A DNA stretch of 49,197 bases from DAOSVX01 sp964493665 (GTDB lineage Bacteria > Bacillota_I > Bacilli_A > RF39 > UBA660), in contig CAZBOZ010000006.1 of the NCBI GenBank assembly GCA_964493665.1, forward strand, positions 1 through 49,197, written 5' to 3'. Position numbers and translations under genes: made by a program. Positions 16,690-25,081 of this stretch are shown here, piece after piece. The notes under the pieces are model-generated. The model was not told the DNA's origin. It made no database searches and was given only the letters and a program-made list of their open reading frames with translations. Position 1 is the stretch's first letter; every line of letters starts with the position of its first letter.

Positions 16690-17493
16690 ATGAAAAAAAG
16701 AATTATAAGTGCAATTATAGCATTAGGAATAATAGTTATACCTTTGATAGTACTAGGTGGCGTATACTTTGCTTTAGGGATGACAACTATCGCGTTGTTA
16801 GCGTATAAAGAATTGTCTAAATTAAAAAGAGAAGATAGAAAAGTACCATTATTAGTGAAGATCATAGGTGGTGTAATTTTAAGCATAATGGTTTTTAATA
16901 GCTACTTTATTACTTCTCTTAATATGATAATTGACTATAAAATAATTGCAGCATTATTTTTGGTTTTATTAATACCGGTTATTTTCTATAATGATAAAGA
17001 AAAATATAATAGTAATGATGCTATGTTTTTAATCGGTGGGATTCTTTTAATAGGGGTAGCCTTTAGCTTATCGATATATTTAAGAAATTATGCCATTAAA
17101 TATTTAATAATGTTTATTTTGATAACTGTTTTAAATGATACATTTGCTCAAATGTTTGGTGGTTTAATTGGCAAACATAAAATGATTCCAACCATTTCTC
17201 CTTTAAAAACTTGGGAAGGAGCAATAATGGGGTCTTTAATAAGCACTTTTGTAGCCACTACATATTATTTAACCTTAATTAATCCTGATGCTTCTATCTT
17301 AGTTGTTACATTATGTATTTTGTTTTTATCTTTCATGGGCCAATTAGGAGATTTATTATTTAGTGCTATTAAAAGGCTTTATAATATTAAAGATTTTTCC
17401 AATATTATGCCTGGGCACGGTGGGATACTTGACAGATTAGATAGTTTGATATTTGTCTTAATTGCTTTTATGCTTTTAATAAACATTATTTAG
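16690..17493 (+). CDS. cdsA: Phosphatidate cytidylyltransferase (CDP-diacylglycerol synthase)
   Basis: An integral membrane enzyme making CDP-diacylglycerol from phosphatidic acid and CTP, the branch point of phospholipid synthesis. Several hydrophobic segments span the protein. The family signature S-x-x-K-R-x4-K-D-x3-x-PGHGG-x-x-DR-x-D is present at the C-terminal end as SAIKRLYNIKDF followed by PGHGGILDRLD. The 267-residue length is normal. The ATG at 16690 is preferred; the in-frame ATG at 16681 has AGGAA only one base away. rasP follows 10 bases later, as in Bacillus, but without uppS and dxr. Confidence 0.95.
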   Translation: MKKRIISAIIALGIIVIPLIVLGGVYFALGMTTIALLAYKELSKLKREDRKVPLLVKIIGGVILSIMVFNSYFITSLNMIIDYKIIAALFLVLLIPVIFYNDKEKYNSNDAMFLIGGILLIGVAFSLSIYLRNYAIKYLIMFILITVLNDTFAQMFGGLIGKHKMIPTISPLKTWEGAIMGSLISTFVATTYYLTLINPDASILVVTLCILFLSFMGQLGDLLFSAIKRLYNIKDFSNIMPGHGGILDRLDSLIFVLIAFMLLINII

Positions 17494-17503
17494 GAGGAAA
17501 TAC

Positions 17504-18547
17504 ATGCTTACATTATTATATTTAATTTTAATACTAGGAGTACTAATTTTTATTCATGAACTAGGCCATTTTATTTTTGCTAAAATTTTTCATGTCCATA
17601 TATATGAATTTTCTTTAGGTATGGGCCCCAAAATTTTAAAAAAGGTTGGCAAAGATAAAGTGCTTTATTCTTTAAGAGCTTTTCCTATAGGTGGTTTTGT
17701 TTCTATGGCTGGTGAAGTCGGTGAAGATGACAAAAAAGTTAAAAAAAGTCAATTTTTATGTAATAAGCCATGGCATCAAAAATTAATTGTTTTAATAGCT
17801 GGTGTAACTTTTAATTTTATATTTGCCTTATTAACATTATTCGTTTCTGGAATTATTTGGGGATCGTATACTGATAGACCAATAATTGGTGAAACTATAG
17901 AAAATTATCCTATGGCTAAAGCTGGAATGGAAGCAGGAGATTTACTTTTAGAAATTAATGGTTATAAGGTTAAAGATTGGGATAAAGCCAGTATCGTAAT
18001 AAATTTAAAAGATGAAGATAACGTTTATAACTTTAAAGTATTAAAAAATAATGGTGATATTAAAAATTATTCCATAAGTCCAGTAACTGAAAAGAATCAA
18101 AAAGGTGAAAATCAAAAAGTATTCGGATTTTATGCTGGTAATGAAAAAGAGGTTGGGTTTGTAAATGCTATTAAGTATACATTTACAAAATTTGGTAGAA
18201 TAGTATCATCAATGGCTTTTGTCATAGGTAATTTATTTACTGGCAAATTATCGTTGAAAGCTTTATCTGGACCAGTTGGGATGTATTCTATTGTTGGTGA
18301 TACAGTAACATATGGTGTTGAAAGCATATTATATTTAGTTGCTCTGTTAAGTATTAATTTGGGATTTATAAATATTCTTCCTTTCCCAGCTTTTGATGGT
18401 GGCAGAGTATTATTTTTGATTATTGAAAAAATAAAAGGTAAAAAAGTCGATCCTAAAATTGAAAATATTATTCATACAGTAGGATTTATTTTATTAATGT
18501 TATTAATGCTATATATTACTTTTCAAGATATTTTAAAAATCTTTTAA
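17504..18547 (+). CDS. rasP: Site-2 protease RasP/RseP (intramembrane zinc metalloprotease)
   Basis: Intramembrane protease that cleaves anti-sigma factors and signal-peptide remnants. The zinc motif HELGH is at residues 18-22 in the first membrane segment, and the third ligand D298 is in PFPAFDGGR near the C-terminus. A PDZ domain lies between (about 120-200, PMAKAGMEAGDLLLEINGYKVKDW). The length of 347 aa matches a one-PDZ form. Strong AGGAGG Shine-Dalgarno. Co-transcribed with cdsA. Substrates cannot be read from this window. Confidence 0.94.
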   Translation: MLTLLYLILILGVLIFIHELGHFIFAKIFHVHIYEFSLGMGPKILKKVGKDKVLYSLRAFPIGGFVSMAGEVGEDDKKVKKSQFLCNKPWHQKLIVLIAGVTFNFIFALLTLFVSGIIWGSYTDRPIIGETIENYPMAKAGMEAGDLLLEINGYKVKDWDKASIVINLKDEDNVYNFKVLKNNGDIKNYSISPVTEKNQKGENQKVFGFYAGNEKEVGFVNAIKYTFTKFGRIVSSMAFVIGNLFTGKLSLKALSGPVGMYSIVGDTVTYGVESILYLVALLSINLGFINILPFPAFDGGRVLFLIIEKIKGKKVDPKIENIIHTVGFILLMLLMLYITFQDILKIF

Positions 18548-18567
18548 GCAAAATAGCCGCAAAAACA

Positions 18568-18596
18568 TTGTACAAAAAGATATTTTTTGATATAAT
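18568..18596 (+). promoter_or_regulatory. Promoter of the tRNA-Met gene
   Basis: TTGTAC, 17 bases, TATAAT with TGA before the -10, ending 12 bases ahead of the mature tRNA. Confidence 0.8.
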
Positions 18597-18608
18597 CATT
18601 TTGCTTAC

Positions 18609-18685
18609 GGCGACATAGCTCAGTTGGCTAGAGCATCCGGTTCATACCCGGCAGGTCGGGAGTTCAAATCTCTCTGTCGCTACCA
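18609..18685 (+). tRNA. tRNA-Met (CAT), elongator type
   Basis: A full 77-base cloverleaf with encoded CCA. Acceptor GGCGACA pairs with TGTCGCT (first pair G-U), discriminator A. D arm AGCTCAGTTGGCTAGAGC, anticodon CAT at 18643-18645 in a CCGG/CCGG stem, T arm around GTTCAAATC. The D-loop, anticodon region and G1-U72 pair closely resemble Bacillus elongator tRNA-Met; the initiator's three G-C pairs in the anticodon stem are not present as GGG/CCC. It is a single-gene transcript with its own promoter and terminator. Confidence 0.95.
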
Positions 18686-18695
18686 TAAAATATTT

Positions 18696-18718
18696 AATCA
18701 GCAATTAGCTGATTTTTT
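18696..18718 (+). terminator. Intrinsic terminator after tRNA-Met
   Basis: AATCAGC/GCTGATT, 7-bp stem, loop AATTA, T-run. Confidence 0.85.
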
Positions 18719-18724
18719 ATTTTA

Positions 18725-18753
18725 TTGACTTAATTAAATTGATAATATAGAAT
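18725..18753 (+). promoter_or_regulatory. Promoter of the 18784-20732 pair
   Basis: TTGACT, 17 bases, TAGAAT, directly after the tRNA terminator. Confidence 0.65.
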
Positions 18754-18783
18754 ATAAATTAAAAGTTTATGGAGTGAAAGACT

Positions 18784-19734
18784 ATGACATATCAAAATAT
18801 AAAATCTGGACCAAAATTTATACCATGGCATTATTTCTCAAGACCAACAATTTCAGAAATAAATACAGCACTATTTAAAAAAATCAATTATCAATGGAAT
18901 GGCCCTAATGGTGCCCGAGTTTTAGCTTCATTTTTGTCATATGTTGAAAATACAAAAGATAACATTGCTATTTATGACCAAAGGATTAATAAAACGTATT
19001 TTAAATTTAAAGATGTTGATGGTAATGTTGTAGAGGTTAATTTGGATTTTGACGATAATAAACTGCCTATTGTAATTTTGACTAAAGATGGAATAACAGA
19101 AGTTTATCAGTGCTTGAATGATACTAATAAAAAATGTATATTTTTAAATCTAATCGCTTTATATTACAAAACAAACGAAACGCAAATTACAAGATGTTTA
19201 AAAAACAGTTTCTTTTCAGCTCAATTTTCAAGATCGATAGAAGAAGTAAGAATTAATATAATAAGAGGAGAAAATAAAGATTTAAACCATTTTATTTTAA
19301 ACCGTGAATACAGTATGTTTAATGAAATAAGTTCTTTAGAATCGTTGCATGACATAACCAAGATTTATGAAATTTTATATAGTCAAAATGAAGCTGAATT
19401 ATTTGCTGATGTAGTTGAAATTAGCGACTATGATCCAGCTGAGTGGTCTGACCCTGAAATTGAGTGGTGGAATAAAAAGCATAAAGGATTTATAGCAAAA
19501 TTTCAGAATGGGGATTTAATTTATTATCAAGAAACCAGATTGGTTGATCCAGGATATTTTTTGACTTTTATTGCTGAATTAAAAGATGAACAGTATGTTT
19601 ATAGTTGTGATACTTCTACAGTCCCTGAGGATAAGCTTCCTATAATAAATGACGAAGTAGAAAAGTTTACTAAGTTACAAGAAGCCCAGGTAGATAAAAT
19701 TTCTAAAAGTTTAAAAAAGCAGAATAGCCAATAA
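18784..19734 (+). CDS. Hypothetical protein, 316 aa, first of two tandem paralogs
   Basis: Family not recognised. A soluble protein with no signal peptide or membrane segment. Around residues 35-135 it aligns with the next gene's product: WNGPNGARVLASFLSYVE against WNKNGSDVLARFLSLIE, then VVEVNLDF against EVEVTLMP, LPIVILTKDG against YPKAIVSKGN, and FLNLIAL against LVNLEAL. This pattern suggests an ancient tandem duplication with strong divergence. The C-terminal third has an unusual acidic and Trp-rich stretch (PAEWSDPEIEWWNKKHKG) and ends in a charged helix. Own promoter at 18725; the second copy follows after 29 bases with an AAAGGAG site, so they form an operon. Function unknown. Confidence 0.72.
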   Translation: MTYQNIKSGPKFIPWHYFSRPTISEINTALFKKINYQWNGPNGARVLASFLSYVENTKDNIAIYDQRINKTYFKFKDVDGNVVEVNLDFDDNKLPIVILTKDGITEVYQCLNDTNKKCIFLNLIALYYKTNETQITRCLKNSFFSAQFSRSIEEVRINIIRGENKDLNHFILNREYSMFNEISSLESLHDITKIYEILYSQNEAELFADVVEISDYDPAEWSDPEIEWWNKKHKGFIAKFQNGDLIYYQETRLVDPGYFLTFIAELKDEQYVYSCDTSTVPEDKLPIINDEVEKFTKLQEAQVDKISKSLKKQNSQ

Positions 19735-19763
19735 ATAAATTTATAAAAATAAAAGGAGTCATA

Positions 19764-20732
19764 ATGAAAATATTTAATAGTGCTGATCAAGATAATAATT
19801 TAAAAATAAGAAATATGGAAGACAAATGTGTTTTTAATAAACCAACAAGGCCATTAATTAAAACTTCTGGTAAATTAAATCGCCAAAAACAAAAACAATA
19901 CGATGATACTATTTTGTTTTTTCAAAATCTTAATAATTGGAATAAAAATGGTTCTGATGTTTTAGCAAGATTTTTATCTTTAATTGAAGGAAATCTTGGA
20001 TTAATAGATTTAGAGATAGTTAGTGCCAAAGGGATGGTATTTAGATTTTTAAGTGGTGATGATGAAGTTGAAGTAACTTTAATGCCAAGACTAGATAAAG
20101 ATAGTTATCCTAAAGCTATTGTTAGTAAAGGGAATTTAATAAAAAGCTACTCTTGTTTTAAAAATATTAATGGTGAGCTATTAGTAAACTTAGAAGCCTT
20201 AATGATAAAAAATGGCGATCAGACTGTTTTTAGGAATTTTACTAAAGAGCCGATAAAATATGTCGTAAATGGTTATGGATATTTAACAGAAGTAAGTATA
20301 TCTTCCCCTTGTTCGGAAAAAATAACTTTTAATGAAGAAGAAATACTTTTGAGTTTATTAAATAATTTTTGTACTAATGACTCAATGGGAACCTATAAAT
20401 TATTAAATAATAATCTTAGTGAGATTTTGCTTCATTCAACAACTAGGATAAAAGTCTTTGCTGAACCCAATGAAGCAAATGCTACAGAAAAAAGAGAACT
20501 TTTTGAAGAATTAGTTATTTTTAATGGCACAATGCTTAAATATAGATCTCAAGGAGCATCTGAAACTGCTTTCGAAAGAGTTTTATCCTATGAAGATTGC
20601 TCTTATTTAGATAGTGTCTCAAAAGATGAGTCTCATAACAAAAGTGAAAAAGCCAAATGTGATGCTTTTGTTACTTATTTAGCCCCTCAGAATAGTGATC
20701 AAATAAAAGAACTTTATTTAATTGTTAAATAG
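19764..20732 (+). CDS. Hypothetical protein, 322 aa, second of two tandem paralogs
   Basis: Paralog of the preceding gene product, with the shared block at about residues 52-160 (see the W-N-x-x-G...VLA-x-FLS-x-E and VEV-x-L landmarks). Outside this block similarity is weak: this copy has a longer basic N-terminus (RPLIKTSGKLNRQKQKQ) and a different C-terminus. It is soluble and lacks recognisable catalytic motifs. Stop is TAG. It is followed at once by a good terminator, which defines an 18784-20732 two-gene transcript. Function unknown; dosage or hetero-oligomer partners are possible but not shown. Confidence 0.72.
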   Translation: MKIFNSADQDNNLKIRNMEDKCVFNKPTRPLIKTSGKLNRQKQKQYDDTILFFQNLNNWNKNGSDVLARFLSLIEGNLGLIDLEIVSAKGMVFRFLSGDDEVEVTLMPRLDKDSYPKAIVSKGNLIKSYSCFKNINGELLVNLEALMIKNGDQTVFRNFTKEPIKYVVNGYGYLTEVSISSPCSEKITFNEEEILLSLLNNFCTNDSMGTYKLLNNNLSEILLHSTTRIKVFAEPNEANATEKRELFEELVIFNGTMLKYRSQGASETAFERVLSYEDCSYLDSVSKDESHNKSEKAKCDAFVTYLAPQNSDQIKELYLIVK

Positions 20733-20756
20733 AAGAATATTTAATTCTTCTTTTTT
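20731..20756 (+). terminator. Intrinsic terminator after the paralog pair
   Basis: A perfect 8-bp stem (AGAAGAAT/ATTCTTCT) overlapping the stop codon, loop ATTTA, T-run. Confidence 0.8.
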
Positions 20757-20757
20757 C

Positions 20758-20786
20758 TTGTATAAAAATGTAAAATAAATTAAAAT
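20758..20786 (+). promoter_or_regulatory. Probable promoter of dnaB-dnaI
   Basis: TTGTAT, 17 bases, TAAAAT; a weaker match than its neighbours. Confidence 0.45.
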
Positions 20787-20807
20787 AAGTTTAGAAAAGG
20801 TGATGTT

Positions 20808-22088
20808 ATGAAAACTATTACTTTGTTACCGGCTGATATTTATACAGTTATTAATAAAACCATTTTAACAACTCAAGATAAAAAAAACATAATATCTCTT
20901 TATGAACCTATAATAGGACCAGTAGCTGTAAGTCTTTATTTAACTCTATGGAATGATTTGGATACTTTAGAGCTAATGAGCAAGGATTTTAATCATCATC
21001 ATTTGATGACTATTTTAAAAAGTAATTTAGATAGTATTAAAATAGCTCGTAATGCTTTAGAAGGAGTAGGACTTTTAAGAACCTATTTAAAACTAGGAGA
21101 AATAAATAATTATGTTTATGAACTTTATTCTCCTCTTTCTCCAAAAGAATTTTTTATGCATCCAATATTTAATGTGGTTTTATATAATAATATTGGCAAG
21201 ACTGAATATGAAAATATTAAAAACAAATATCAAAATGTCAAAGAAGATTTAAAAGATTATGAAGAAATAACTGAATCTATGAATGATATCTTTAAGTCTA
21301 TAAATGGAAATAATCTTATAGATGATGTTGATACAATAAATGATACAACAATAAATAAAAATATTATTAAAGATGTTATTGATTTTGACTTGTTAATATC
21401 TTCTTTACCTAAAGGAATTATAAATGAAAAGACATTTAACAAAAAGACTAAAGAATTAATTAGTGAATTGGCTTTTATATATAATTATGATACTTTAAAA
21501 ATGTGTGAAATGCTTAGATTAGTAATTGATGAAAACGGTCTTATTGATAAAGATAATTTAAAAGTGACGGTTAGAAAGTATTATCAATATGATAATGGCG
21601 GAGCTCTTCCTACTTTAGTTTATCGTACTCAACCAGAATATTTAAAAAATCCATCAGGTGATGAATCAAATCGTGGTAAGATGATATGTGTATTTGAAAA
21701 TACTAGTCCTTATGATTTTTTAAAGAATAAGTATAAAGGTGGTAAACCATCAGTTAGAGATTTAAAAATGCTAGAATATTTAATAGTTGATTTGGGTCTT
21801 AAACCAGCAGTAGTAAATGTTTTAATTGATTATATATTAAGAATTAATGATAAAAAATTAACTCAAGGCTTAGTTGAGACAATAGCTGGGCAGTGGAAAA
21901 GATTAGGAATTGAAACAGCTAGTGAAGCTATGGAACTAGCGGAAAAAGAGCACAAAAAATATAACAAACAAAATACTCCCAAAAAGATTAATAAAACTCC
22001 TGTTTGGTTTGATCAAAGTATTAAAAAAGAAACAATTAGTGAAGAAGAACTAAAAGAATTAGAAGATATGTTTAAAGAATTTAGGTGA
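20808..22088 (+). CDS. dnaB: Replication initiation/membrane attachment protein DnaB (Firmicutes type)
   Basis: Not the helicase: this is the Gram-positive helicase co-loader that works with DnaD and DnaI at oriC and in restart. The N-terminal winged-helix region begins LLPADIYTVINKTILTTQDKKNIISLYEPIIGP (spread over 20823-20925). The C-terminal DnaD/DnaB_2 domain carries SVRDLKMLEYLIVDLGLKPAVVNVLIDYI (about residues 320-348) and the hallmark ETIAGQWKRLGI. Length 426 aa is close to Bacillus DnaB. dnaI begins 5 bases after the TGA stop, the conserved dnaB-dnaI order, and thrS follows as in Bacillus. Confidence 0.9.
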   Translation: MKTITLLPADIYTVINKTILTTQDKKNIISLYEPIIGPVAVSLYLTLWNDLDTLELMSKDFNHHHLMTILKSNLDSIKIARNALEGVGLLRTYLKLGEINNYVYELYSPLSPKEFFMHPIFNVVLYNNIGKTEYENIKNKYQNVKEDLKDYEEITESMNDIFKSINGNNLIDDVDTINDTTINKNIIKDVIDFDLLISSLPKGIINEKTFNKKTKELISELAFIYNYDTLKMCEMLRLVIDENGLIDKDNLKVTVRKYYQYDNGGALPTLVYRTQPEYLKNPSGDESNRGKMICVFENTSPYDFLKNKYKGGKPSVRDLKMLEYLIVDLGLKPAVVNVLIDYILRINDKKLTQGLVETIAGQWKRLGIETASEAMELAEKEHKKYNKQNTPKKINKTPVWFDQSIKKETISEEELKELEDMFKEFR

Positions 22089-22093
22089 TTAAA

Positions 22094-23002
22094 ATGAAAA
22101 AAGTAACAGAAGAAATTAAAAAGTATCAAAAAAGAGATCTTGATAAGTCTTTAAAATATGCTTATGCTACAGCATTAAAAGATCCTAAATTAAAAGCTTT
22201 AATAAATAAATTGGAAATAAAAGATAATATTGCTTACAAAAACACTTCTAAATTAGAAAGAGTAGTTAAAGAATTATCTAATTGTGAGGGTTGCAAAGGT
22301 TTAGCTTTTTGTAAAAACCCAACTATTGGTTTTATTTATTATCCTACTTTAGAAGAAGATAAACTTACTTTTTCATATTTACCTTGTAAATACAAGAAAG
22401 AATCTTTAAAAAATAAAAAAACCACGATATTTTATGAACTTCCTAGTGAGCTTCAAAATGCTTCTATAAAAAATATTGATATGACAGATAAAGCTAGAGC
22501 CAAAGTGATAAAATGGTTAAAAGAGTTCTATGATAATTATTTGAAAGATAAAAATCAAAAAGGGTTATATTTACATGGTTCCTTTGGTAGCGGTAAAACA
22601 TATTTGATCTTGGCAATATTAAATGAATTAGCAAAAAAGAAAGTGTCAGTAGCAGCTGTTTATTATCCTTCATTACTTCGTAATTTAAAAGAATCTTTTA
22701 GTGATGATTTTAAAGAAAGAATAGATTATTTATTAAATGTTGATATATTATTATTAGATGATATGGGAGCCGAAAATGTTACACCATGGTCTAGAGATGA
22801 AATATTAGGAAGCATTCTTCAACATCGTATGGACAATAATTTGACAACTTTCTTTACATCAAATTTAACTGTTAGTGAATTAGAAGAACATTTAAGAAGT
22901 AGTAAAGCTGAAGTCGATAAAGTAAAAGCTCGTAGAATAATTGAAAGAGTCAACCAACTAGCTAATGATTTAGAATTAATTGGTGTTAATAGAAGAAAAT
23001 AA
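22094..23002 (+). CDS. dnaI: Primosomal protein DnaI (helicase loader ATPase)
   Basis: AAA+ ATPase that loads the replicative helicase DnaC/DnaB onto DNA. The N-terminal helicase-binding domain has clustered cysteines (NCEGCKGLAFC ... PCKYK, about residues 59-100), a zinc site as in Bacillus DnaI. The ATPase domain has Walker A GSFGSGKTYL (about 163-172), Walker B ILLLDDMGAE and sensor TSNLT. Length is 302 aa. The ATG at 22094 with AGGTGAT upstream is preferred over the in-frame GTG at 22085, which overlaps the dnaB stop. Confidence 0.93.
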   Translation: MKKVTEEIKKYQKRDLDKSLKYAYATALKDPKLKALINKLEIKDNIAYKNTSKLERVVKELSNCEGCKGLAFCKNPTIGFIYYPTLEEDKLTFSYLPCKYKKESLKNKKTTIFYELPSELQNASIKNIDMTDKARAKVIKWLKEFYDNYLKDKNQKGLYLHGSFGSGKTYLILAILNELAKKKVSVAAVYYPSLLRNLKESFSDDFKERIDYLLNVDILLLDDMGAENVTPWSRDEILGSILQHRMDNNLTTFFTSNLTVSELEEHLRSSKAEVDKVKARRIIERVNQLANDLELIGVNRRK

Positions 23003-23008
23003 CTAATA

Positions 23009-23037
23009 TTTACAAATAATTAAAAATGTGCTATTAT
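23009..23037 (+). promoter_or_regulatory. Promoter of the T-box-thrS unit
   Basis: TTTACA, 17 bases, TATTAT with TGC in front of the -10. Predicted start near 23044. Confidence 0.8.
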
Positions 23038-23043
23038 CTACAT

Positions 23044-23237
23044 ATAAATCAGTGATAAAGAACAAAATTTATTAATGATATTTAAAGAGACTTAGTGGTT
23101 GGTGGAAACTAGGAATTAATTAATAAATTACTATCTTTTAGAGAATGAAAACATTCCGGGTAATTACCGTTATCAATAATTAAGTAAAAAATAGGATGGT
23201 ACCGCATACTTTGCTCCTAGCAAAGTGTGTGGTTTTT
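23044..23237 (+). promoter_or_regulatory. T-box leader controlling thrS
   Basis: tRNA-sensing riboswitch. Stem I begins with AGTGATAAAGA (23051) and closes with TTATCA after a specifier loop that displays ACC, a Thr codon, at 23166-23168. The conserved T-box AGGATGGTACCGC is at 23194-23206. The terminator is a 13-bp hairpin (23202-23214 with 23220-23232) followed by TTTTT; it includes the 3' half of the T-box, so the antiterminator and terminator are exclusive. Uncharged tRNA-Thr should bind and allow readthrough into thrS. Confidence 0.93.
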
Positions 23238-23261
23238 ATTTTAGAAGAAAGAGGTATTAAT

Positions 23262-25022
23262 ATGAAAAATATTAAAGAAAATGAAAAACTAAACATTTTA
23301 AATCATTCATGTGCTCATTTACTAGCCCAAGCTGTTAAACATTTATATCCTAAAGCTTTATTTTGGGTAGGCCCTGTAATAGAGGAAGGGTTTTATTATG
23401 ACATTGATTTGGGTGATGATGTAATAACTGAGGCTGAATTACCAAAAATTGAACAAGAAATGAAAAAAATTAGTAGAGATGGCAAAAGAATATATCGTGA
23501 AGAATTAACTAAAGAAGAAGCTTTATTAAAATTTAAAAATGATCCATATAAATTAGATTTAATTAATAATATGGCCGAAAATGAAGTTATATCTTGTTAT
23601 ACTCAAGGAGACTTTACTGATTTATGTCGTGGCCCTCATGTTGATACTGTTAAAGAACTAAAATATTTTAAATTGCTAAAAGTAAGTGGAGCCTATTATA
23701 AAGCAGATGTTAATAATAAAATGTTACAAAGAATATATGGCATATGTTTTGATACTGAAGAAGAATTAAATGAATATTTAAACTTTTTAGAAGAAGCTAA
23801 AAAAAGAGACCATAGAAGACTAGGCAAAGAATTAGATTTATTTTGCTTTTCGGATCTTGTTGGCCCTGGGCTTCCACTATATACTCCGAAGGGAACAATA
23901 ATAAAAGATGAACTTCAAAAAGCCATTGAAAAGATTTGTAGAAGTTATGGTTTTCAAAAAGTCAGTTGTCCTTCTTTAGCAAATATTAATTTATTTCAAA
24001 TTTCTGGTCATGCTCAAAAATTTAACGAGGAATTATTTAGAGTAACATCTCTTAAAGGTCATGATTTTGTTTTAAAACCAGTTCAATGTCCTCACCATAC
24101 TCAAATATTTGCTTCAAAACTCCGTAGTTATAAAGATTTGCCTATAAGGTATATGGAATCCGACAAACAATACAGAGCTGAACTTCAGGGAGCTGTAGGT
24201 GGCCTTTCACGTGTTTATGCTATTACAGTAGAAGATGGTCATTCTTTTTGCAGAGTTGATCAAGTAAAAGAAGAAGTTATAAAAATGTGTAATATTATTA
24301 AAGACTTTTATAGCACTTTAGGATTATGGGGTAATCACTGGGTTTCTTTATCAGTAAGAGATTATGCCCATCCAGAAAAATATATTGGTGATCCAAAAGA
24401 TTGGGACATATGTGAGCAAATGTTAGAAGAAGTATCCAATGAATTGGGATTAGAAGCAATAAGATGTGAAGGAGAAGCGGCACTTTATGGACCTAAACTT
24501 GATTTCATGTTTAAAGATGCAATGGGAAGAGAAATACAAATTCCAACTGTTCAATTAGATTTTGCTACACCAAAAAGATTTGATTTAACTTATATTGATA
24601 AAGATGGTTCGAAAGTTAATCCAGTTATGGTTCATAGGGCAGTTCTTGGCTCTTATGAAAGATTTTTAGTATTATTAATTGAACATTTTGCTGGAGCTTT
24701 CCCATTATGGCTTGCTCCTATACAAGTTAATATAATTCCTGTAAGCATGGCCCATCATGTTGAATATGCTAATAAAATAAAAGAATTATTAGAAGAAAAT
24801 AATATTAGAGTAGAGATAAATACTAAGGAAGAAAAGATGGGCTATAAAATACGTGAAAGTCAAATACAAAAAATCCCATACACTTTAGTACTTGGTGATA
24901 AAGAAAAAGATAGCAATTCAGTTAATTATCGCACTTATAATAGTAATGAGTCTTTTGAAATTAGTGTTGATGAATTTATCTCCAAATTAAATCAAGAAAT
25001 AAAAAATAAAAAAATTTCTTAA
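23262..25022 (+). CDS. thrS: Threonyl-tRNA synthetase lacking the N-terminal TGS domain
   Basis: Class II synthetase charging tRNA-Thr. The protein starts directly at the editing domain: HSCAHLLAQAVKHLYP (zinc-like H15 and H19) and later DLCRGPHV. Then comes the catalytic core with motif 2 in YRAELQGAVGGLSRVYAI, the zinc-binding cysteine in VQCPHHTQIF, and a C-terminal anticodon-binding domain (WLAPIQVNIIPV). The usual 60-residue TGS domain is absent, giving 586 aa against about 640. The ATG at 23262 has a GAGG site; extending the frame upstream would run through the T-box terminator. No coding for TGS is visible upstream. Controlled by the T-box. Confidence 0.95.
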   Translation: MKNIKENEKLNILNHSCAHLLAQAVKHLYPKALFWVGPVIEEGFYYDIDLGDDVITEAELPKIEQEMKKISRDGKRIYREELTKEEALLKFKNDPYKLDLINNMAENEVISCYTQGDFTDLCRGPHVDTVKELKYFKLLKVSGAYYKADVNNKMLQRIYGICFDTEEELNEYLNFLEEAKKRDHRRLGKELDLFCFSDLVGPGLPLYTPKGTIIKDELQKAIEKICRSYGFQKVSCPSLANINLFQISGHAQKFNEELFRVTSLKGHDFVLKPVQCPHHTQIFASKLRSYKDLPIRYMESDKQYRAELQGAVGGLSRVYAITVEDGHSFCRVDQVKEEVIKMCNIIKDFYSTLGLWGNHWVSLSVRDYAHPEKYIGDPKDWDICEQMLEEVSNELGLEAIRCEGEAALYGPKLDFMFKDAMGREIQIPTVQLDFATPKRFDLTYIDKDGSKVNPVMVHRAVLGSYERFLVLLIEHFAGAFPLWLAPIQVNIIPVSMAHHVEYANKIKELLEENNIRVEINTKEEKMGYKIRESQIQKIPYTLVLGDKEKDSNSVNYRTYNSNESFEISVDEFISKLNQEIKNKKIS

Positions 25023-25029
25023 GTATTTA

Positions 25030-25058
25030 TTGCATATTTTGAGTTATTGTGCTATATT
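25030..25058 (+). promoter_or_regulatory. Promoter of the AbiEii-like gene
   Basis: TTGCAT, 17 bases, TATATT with TGC in front. Confidence 0.65.
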
Positions 25059-25081
25059 ATTTAGCCAATAAAGGGGTATTT

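Noticed and set aside
18643..18645. Initiator tRNA or tRNA-Ile2 (CAT anticodon)
   Set aside because: No GGG/CCC anticodon-stem triple as in initiators, and body sequence and G-U first pair match elongator tRNA-Met.
22086..22088. Mollicutes code (TGA = Trp)
   Set aside because: TGA ends dnaB, infB, rbfA and murD at expected positions, and conserved Trp residues are TGG.
23196..23261. Upstream coding extension of thrS
   Set aside because: It would run through the T-box and its terminator; the Shine-Dalgarno fits ATG 23262.
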